DNA from: Chitinibacter sp. SCUT-21
GTDB lineage: Bacteria > Pseudomonadota > Gammaproteobacteria > Burkholderiales > Chitinibacteraceae
Direction: 5' to 3'
NCBI GenBank assembly: GCA_041874755.1
Contig: CP102611.1
Coordinates: forward strand, 1,984,001-2,048,000
DNA length: 64,000 nucleotides
The notes beneath the pieces are model-generated. The model did not search any database, was not told the origin of the DNA, and saw only the letters and a list, made by a program, of their open reading frames with translations. The stretch's first letter is position 1. Each line of letters starts with the position of its first letter. Below, in pieces: positions 60,204 through 64,000 of this stretch. The position numbers and the translations under genes are program-made.

Positions 60204-60227
60204 AAAATACTCCGTACTAGTATTTTT
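60203..60227. promoter_or_regulatory. 25-bp inverted repeat, candidate operator of nagE
   Basis: AAAAATACT and AGTATTTTT are perfect 9-base arms around CCGTACT. They overlap the last base of the FNR-like box. A sugar-responsive repressor is possible, but no regulator gene is seen in the window. Confidence 0.5.
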
Positions 60228-60339
60228 ATGTAGGACTTTTAATGTATTGCTTAGAGCGATATACCCAAGAATAATCGATCGAAATTAATCAAGTTTTAAT
60301 GCCTGTCTTTCGGCGAGGCTAAAAAACAGGAGAAAGTCG

Positions 60340-62073
60340 ATGTTTAAAAATGCTTTTGCTACGCTACAAAAAATCGGCAAGGCTTTAATGCTGCCGGTGG
60401 CGGTTTTACCCGTCGCAGGTTTACTGCTAGGGATTGGTGCCTCGCACTTTTCCTTTTTGCCGACCGTGGTCTCACAATTGATGGAAGCTGGTGGCGGTGC
60501 CATTTTTGGCCATCTGCCGTTGATCTTCGCGATTGGTGTCGCTTTGGGTTTAACTGAGAACGACGGTGTGGCCGCAATTGCGGCTTCGGTTGGTTTTGTC
60601 GTGTTGCTGGCGACGATGGGTGTGATGGCGCCCGTGATGGGCGTTGAGCCCGCGATGGTGATGGGCATGAAATCGATGGAAACTGGCGTCTTCGGCGGGA
60701 TTATCATCGGTGGCGTGGCCGCAACTTTATTCAACAAGTACTACCGCATCGAGCTGCCACCGTATCTGGGATTTTTTGCCGGCAAACGCTTTGTTCCGAT
60801 CGTAACTGGGATTGCCGCAATTTTTGTCGGTGTGATTATGTCGGTGGTGTGGCCATCGGTGCAGGGTGTGATTAATAGCTTCTCACAATGGGCTGCGCAT
60901 TCTGATCCGCGCATGGCGGCAACGGTGTACGGCTTTATTGAACGTCTATTGATCCCGTTTGGTTTGCACCATATTTGGAATGTGCCGTTCTTCTTTGAAA
61001 TTGGTAGCTTCACCGATGCAACGGGCAAAGTGGTGAATGGCGATATCGCGCGCTTCTTTGCTGGCGATCCAACGGCTGGGATTTTGTCGGGCGCGTTCTT
61101 CTTTAAAATGTTTGGTCTTCCAGCTGCGGCATTCGCAATTTGGCATACGGCAAAACCGGAAAACAAAGTGATGGTCGGCGGGATTATGGTGTCAGCTGCG
61201 CTGACCTCATTCCTAACCGGTATTACTGAGCCGATCGAATTTGCCTTTATGTTCGTAGCTCCGGTGCTGTATGTAATCCACGCCTTCTTAGCGGCAAGCG
61301 GCCAATTTATTGCCAATACACTCGATATGCATATGGGCTTTACCTTCTCGCAAGGTGGCATCGACTTTTTGATGTTTAATGCTTTGGGTAAATACGCGCA
61401 AAATTGGTGGTACGTGCTGATCATTGGCCCGATCTACGCGGCGATTTACTACAGCGTGTTTCGCTTCGTCATTGTGAAATGGAACCTGAAAACACCTGGT
61501 CGTGAAGATGTGAGTGCTGAAGTAGCGGGTACAAGCGCCAGTGCGGGTGGTATGGCCGAAGATTTGGTGCTGGCTTTCGGCGGTACAGGCAATATTCAAT
61601 CGCTGGATGCATGTATCACCCGCCTGCGGATTACTGTGGCGGATGTAGCCAAAGTCGATCAAGCTCGTTTAAAAGCCCTTGGTGCGGCAGGCGTCATGCA
61701 AGTGGGTAATAGCATGCAAGCGATTTTCGGGACGCGTTCCGAAAACCTGAAAACCGATATGGAATTGTTTATCAAACAAGGTGGAGGCCAACTTACAACT
61801 GCAAGTAGCCCAGTCAATCAGCAGAAGACCAGTAAAGTCACTCCACAGGATCGCAATCCTGCACTATTGGCGGCTTTGGGTGGCGCTGGCAATATTCGTA
61901 GTGCGGTTCCATTGGCCGTTACACGTGTTCGGGTTGAGCTTGCCGACGTCAAATTATTAGACTTGTCCGGTTTGCAAGAGCAGGGAATTGAAGCAGTCGC
62001 GCCACTGGCAGACGGGGTCGTGCACTTAATCGTCGGTGATCGGGCCGAACAAATCGCAGGCTCCTTGCTCTGA
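60340..62073 (+). CDS. nagE: PTS N-acetylglucosamine-type permease, IIC-IIB plus a second degenerate IIB domain
   Basis: A 577-residue inner-membrane permease. The IIC part (1-385) opens [20 protein letters not shown] and has [16 protein letters not shown] and [15 protein letters not shown], typical of NagE/PtsG. An active IIB domain follows (about 400-475) with phospho-Cys425 in [11 protein letters not shown]. The C-terminus (about 500-577) is a second IIB-like domain in which the Cys position is Ala526 ([11 protein letters not shown]). IIA comes from the upstream fusion. AGGAG supports the start. GlcNAc is the likely substrate, in line with a chitinolytic life. Confidence 0.93.
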   Translation: MFKNAFATLQKIGKALMLPVAVLPVAGLLLGIGASHFSFLPTVVSQLMEAGGGAIFGHLPLIFAIGVALGLTENDGVAAIAASVGFVVLLATMGVMAPVMGVEPAMVMGMKSMETGVFGGIIIGGVAATLFNKYYRIELPPYLGFFAGKRFVPIVTGIAAIFVGVIMSVVWPSVQGVINSFSQWAAHSDPRMAATVYGFIERLLIPFGLHHIWNVPFFFEIGSFTDATGKVVNGDIARFFAGDPTAGILSGAFFFKMFGLPAAAFAIWHTAKPENKVMVGGIMVSAALTSFLTGITEPIEFAFMFVAPVLYVIHAFLAASGQFIANTLDMHMGFTFSQGGIDFLMFNALGKYAQNWWYVLIIGPIYAAIYYSVFRFVIVKWNLKTPGREDVSAEVAGTSASAGGMAEDLVLAFGGTGNIQSLDACITRLRITVADVAKVDQARLKALGAAGVMQVGNSMQAIFGTRSENLKTDMELFIKQGGGQLTTASSPVNQQKTSKVTPQDRNPALLAALGGAGNIRSAVPLAVTRVRVELADVKLLDLSGLQEQGIEAVAPLADGVVHLIVGDRAEQIAGSLL

Positions 62074-62091
62074 GTGGTATGTGACAGAGAG

Positions 62092-62118
62092 GCCATCGCA
62101 AATTGCGATGGCTTTTTT
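62092..62118 (+). terminator. rho-independent terminator of nagE
   Basis: GCCATCGCAA pairs with TTGCGATGGC around a single base, followed by six T. Confidence 0.93.
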
Positions 62119-62182
62119 ACTTTGGGAAGCAGATCCGCGAATTTTTCTGGCTAGTCGTTCTACTTTCAGCCACACTTTCGAT

Positions 62183-63181
62183 ATGGCGCGTGAAAAGCAT
62201 TTAGACCTACCTTCATATCATTCTGCATCTTGGCTTCCCGGTGGACATGCCCAGACGATTTATCCTGCCACGCTATTCTGGCAACGGCCATTGCACTACA
62301 AACGAGAGCATTGGATTACCCCTGATTTAGATTCGATTGGTTTGGATTGGACTGAAGGTCGCGCGGGAACCCCGTTGATTGTGTTATTTCATGGTTTGGA
62401 AGGCAGCTCCCGTAGTCACTATGCCGTGTCATTATTCCATCATGCATATCGCAAAGGGTGGCGCGGCGTGGTGCCGCATTTTCGAACTTGCGGCAATGTG
62501 CCTAATCGTTTGCCACGTAGTTACCACGCCGGTGATTCAGAAGAGATCGATTGGATTTTGCAGCGCTTTAAAAAACTTTACCCCGATACCCCGTTGTTTG
62601 CGGTGGGCTACTCGCTGGGCGGCAATGCTTTATTAAAATGGCTGGGTGAGCAGGGCGAAGGGGCTACGCAAATTATCCACGCCGCCGCCGCAATTTCTGC
62701 GCCGATGGATTTAGCCGCTTGTGGCAATACGCTGGATATCGGCATCAATCGCCATCTGTACACGCGCGAATTTCTGAGTACCATGCGAAAAAAAGCGCAA
62801 TACAAGCTGAAGATGTCAGAAAATCCCTTTATTGACTGGCAGCAGGTAAAAAAAGTAAAAAGCCTGCGCGAGTTTGATGATTTGGTGACTGCGCCGCTAC
62901 ATGGATTTTTTGGCGTTGAAGATTATTGGAAGCGTGCGAGTAGCAAGGCCGTGTTGCAACACATCACAACGCCCACCTTAATCATCAACGCCTTAAACGA
63001 CCCATTTATGCCCGCTCATAGCCTGCCTACCGTGCGCGATGTGTCTGAATCGGTTCGTTTGATTCAGCCACGCGAAGGCGGGCATGTGGGTTTTATGTCT
63101 GGCCCTCCGCCAGGGCGTTTGAGTTGGTTGCCTGAAACACTAATGAAGTTTTTCCAATACCACCTGCCTTTGGTGAGATAA
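62183..63181 (+). CDS. yheT: YheT-family alpha/beta hydrolase
   Basis: A 332-residue hydrolase. The family opening SASWLPGGHAQTIYPATLFW is clear. LIVLFHGLEGSSRSHYA is the oxyanion-hole region, FAVGYSLGGNALLKWLGEQG holds the nucleophile Ser, and NALNDPFMP and EGGHVGFM supply the Asp and His. The natural substrate is unknown. The ATG at 62183 is chosen because earlier in-frame starts fall in or before the nagE terminator; no strong ribosome site is seen. It joins the mutase gene with no gap. Confidence 0.88.
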   Translation: MAREKHLDLPSYHSASWLPGGHAQTIYPATLFWQRPLHYKREHWITPDLDSIGLDWTEGRAGTPLIVLFHGLEGSSRSHYAVSLFHHAYRKGWRGVVPHFRTCGNVPNRLPRSYHAGDSEEIDWILQRFKKLYPDTPLFAVGYSLGGNALLKWLGEQGEGATQIIHAAAAISAPMDLAACGNTLDIGINRHLYTREFLSTMRKKAQYKLKMSENPFIDWQQVKKVKSLREFDDLVTAPLHGFFGVEDYWKRASSKAVLQHITTPTLIINALNDPFMPAHSLPTVRDVSESVRLIQPREGGHVGFMSGPPPGRLSWLPETLMKFFQYHLPLVR

Positions 63182-64000
63182 ATGAGCCGCATCCCAGCAG
63201 AAATTTTCAAAGCGTACGATGTTCGTGGCCCGGTGTCTTTATTGACGCCTGAGGTGGCGTATTGGGTGGGGCGCGCAGTGGGCGCGCAGGCCAAGCAAAG
63301 GCAGATTAAAACCATCGCTCTGGCGGGCGATGGGCGTTTATCCACGCCCGAATTAATGGCAGCCGCTGAAAAAGGCTTAGTCGAAGCAGGGGTATCGGTC
63401 TGTAACCTAGGAATGGCATGCACGCCATTGCTATACTTCGCCGCAAAATATTATGCCGATGCATCAGGGATGATGATTACCGGCTCGCATAATCCGCCCG
63501 AATATAATGGGATCAAGCTGGTGCTGGGTGGCGAAACCATTGATGGCGCTGCTTTGCAAGCCTTGCGCGAGCAAATTGAAGCGGACGAATTGCCACGCTC
63601 AGCTAGCGGTGTGGCGCAAACATACGATGTGTTTGCAGATTATTGCACGGCGGTGGCTCAAACCGTGCAGCTGGCACGGCCACTGAACATCGCCATCGAC
63701 TGTGGCAACGGTGCGCCGGGAGCGGTGGCGCCGCAGTTATTTCGCAATTTGGGTTGCGAGGTCAGCGAGTTGTATTGCGAAGTGGATGGCCATTTTCCGA
63801 ATCATCATCCCGATCCGCAAGTGCTCGATAATTTGCGCGAGTTGCGCGCTAAGGTTATCGAACTCAACGCCGATGTGGGCATTGCTTTTGACGGAGATGG
63901 TGATCGTTTGGGCGTGGTCACTCGCACGGGGCAAATGATTCCCGGCGATCGTTTGCTAATGATTTTCGCGACTTTGGCCTTGGCGCAGCAAAGCGGCCAT
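63182..64000 (+). CDS. phosphomannomutase/phosphoglucomutase, C-terminus cut by window edge
   Basis: The first 273 codons of an alpha-D-phosphohexomutase. IFKAYDVRGPVSLLTPEVAY is the N-terminal signature, MITGSHNPPEYNGIKLV holds the phospho-Ser, and IAFDGDGDRLGVV the metal-binding loop. Enzymes of this group (AlgC/ManB) interconvert 6- and 1-phosphates of mannose or glucose for exopolysaccharide and LPS sugars. The sugar-binding and C-terminal domains lie beyond the edge. The ATG follows the yheT stop directly. Confidence 0.92.
   Translation, partial: MSRIPAEIFKAYDVRGPVSLLTPEVAYWVGRAVGAQAKQRQIKTIALAGDGRLSTPELMAAAEKGLVEAGVSVCNLGMACTPLLYFAAKYYADASGMMITGSHNPPEYNGIKLVLGGETIDGAALQALREQIEADELPRSASGVAQTYDVFADYCTAVAQTVQLARPLNIAIDCGNGAPGAVAPQLFRNLGCEVSELYCEVDGHFPNHHPDPQVLDNLRELRAKVIELNADVGIAFDGDGDRLGVVTRTGQMIPGDRLLMIFATLALAQQSGH

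Noticed and set aside
60741..61424. Long open frame (227 codons) on the minus strand inside nagE
   Set aside because: It is antisense to a clear IIC domain, and its peptide shows no domain; it reflects the codon bias of nagE.
1..64000. CRISPR arrays, tRNA or rRNA genes, prophage or transposase genes
   Set aside because: No regularly spaced repeats, cloverleaf sequences, ribosomal RNA tracts, integrase or DDE transposase motifs were seen on either strand.

Overview
The window is a bacterial chromosome segment of roughly 50% G+C, with dense genes, short gaps, many ATGA or TGATG start/stop overlaps and clear rho-independent terminators. The gene set points to a chitin-using betaproteobacterium of the Neisseriales, most likely Chitinibacteraceae (Chitinibacter, Deefgea or Iodobacter relatives). 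The evidence is an N-acetylglucosamine-type PTS with a fused IIA-HPr-EI protein, a secreted metallopeptidase with two chitin-binding modules, rubredoxin divergent from thiD, zapA-6S RNA-5-FCL synteny and many c-di-GMP proteins. The taxon is inference. I see no rRNA, tRNA, insertion sequence, prophage or CRISPR array.

Layout. 0-9 kb: a truncated alpha/beta hydrolase, a small secreted protein, a periplasmic binding protein/diguanylate cyclase pair, a DsbA-like isomerase, an operon of small enzymes (APH-like kinase, PQ-loop protein, lipocalin-like protein, P-loop kinase, GNAT), an AraC regulator and an odd lipoyl/E3-binding-like protein. 9-20 kb: ackA, a BPSS1780-type membrane protein with dgkA, a LytS/LytR-type two-component system with DUF2721, comM, a PAS-PAS-GGDEF-EAL protein with an HDOD partner, and a LysR regulator. 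20-33 kb: a GST/DUF2917/GST/DUF3291 cassette, an Asr-like repeat protein, an OmpR-type two-component system, parE, a CZB chemoreceptor, a deoxyribosyltransferase-like protein, an amino-acid-binding protein and parC. 33-45 kb: a protein with a Cys/Ser tail, a VanY-type peptidase, the chitin-binding metallopeptidase, a FIST/hybrid kinase/HD-GYP operon, small enzymes and thiD. 45-54 kb: rubredoxin, an M48 lipoprotein peptidase, hemJ, a CYTH protein, hemL, an AT-rich minor pilin cluster and a TlpA-like thioredoxin. 54-64 kb, all on the + strand: a YlqF GTPase, a coiled-coil protein with zapA, 6S RNA, 5-FCL, HPr, the IIA-HPr-EI fusion, a membrane-anchored IIB-like protein, nagE, yheT and a truncated phosphohexomutase.

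How the parts fit together. Sugar uptake runs from PEP through EI, HPr and IIA to NagE; two extra IIB-like domains that lack the phospho-cysteine sit in this route, and the EI-coding part carries an apparent one-base insertion. A c-di-GMP layer recurs: a cyclase beside a binding protein, a GGDEF-EAL protein with HDOD, and an HD-GYP regulator in the FIST/hybrid kinase operon.

The most notable non-coding signal concerns replication and segregation. Three near-consensus ParB sites (parS) and one weaker variant lie in the window, and two of them sit directly upstream of the topoisomerase IV genes parE and parC. Five DnaA-box-like sequences cluster beside an AT-rich tract at 53.8-54.0 kb, where the G/C balance and gene orientation also seem to change. 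This suggests an origin-proximal region, and possibly the chromosomal origin itself.
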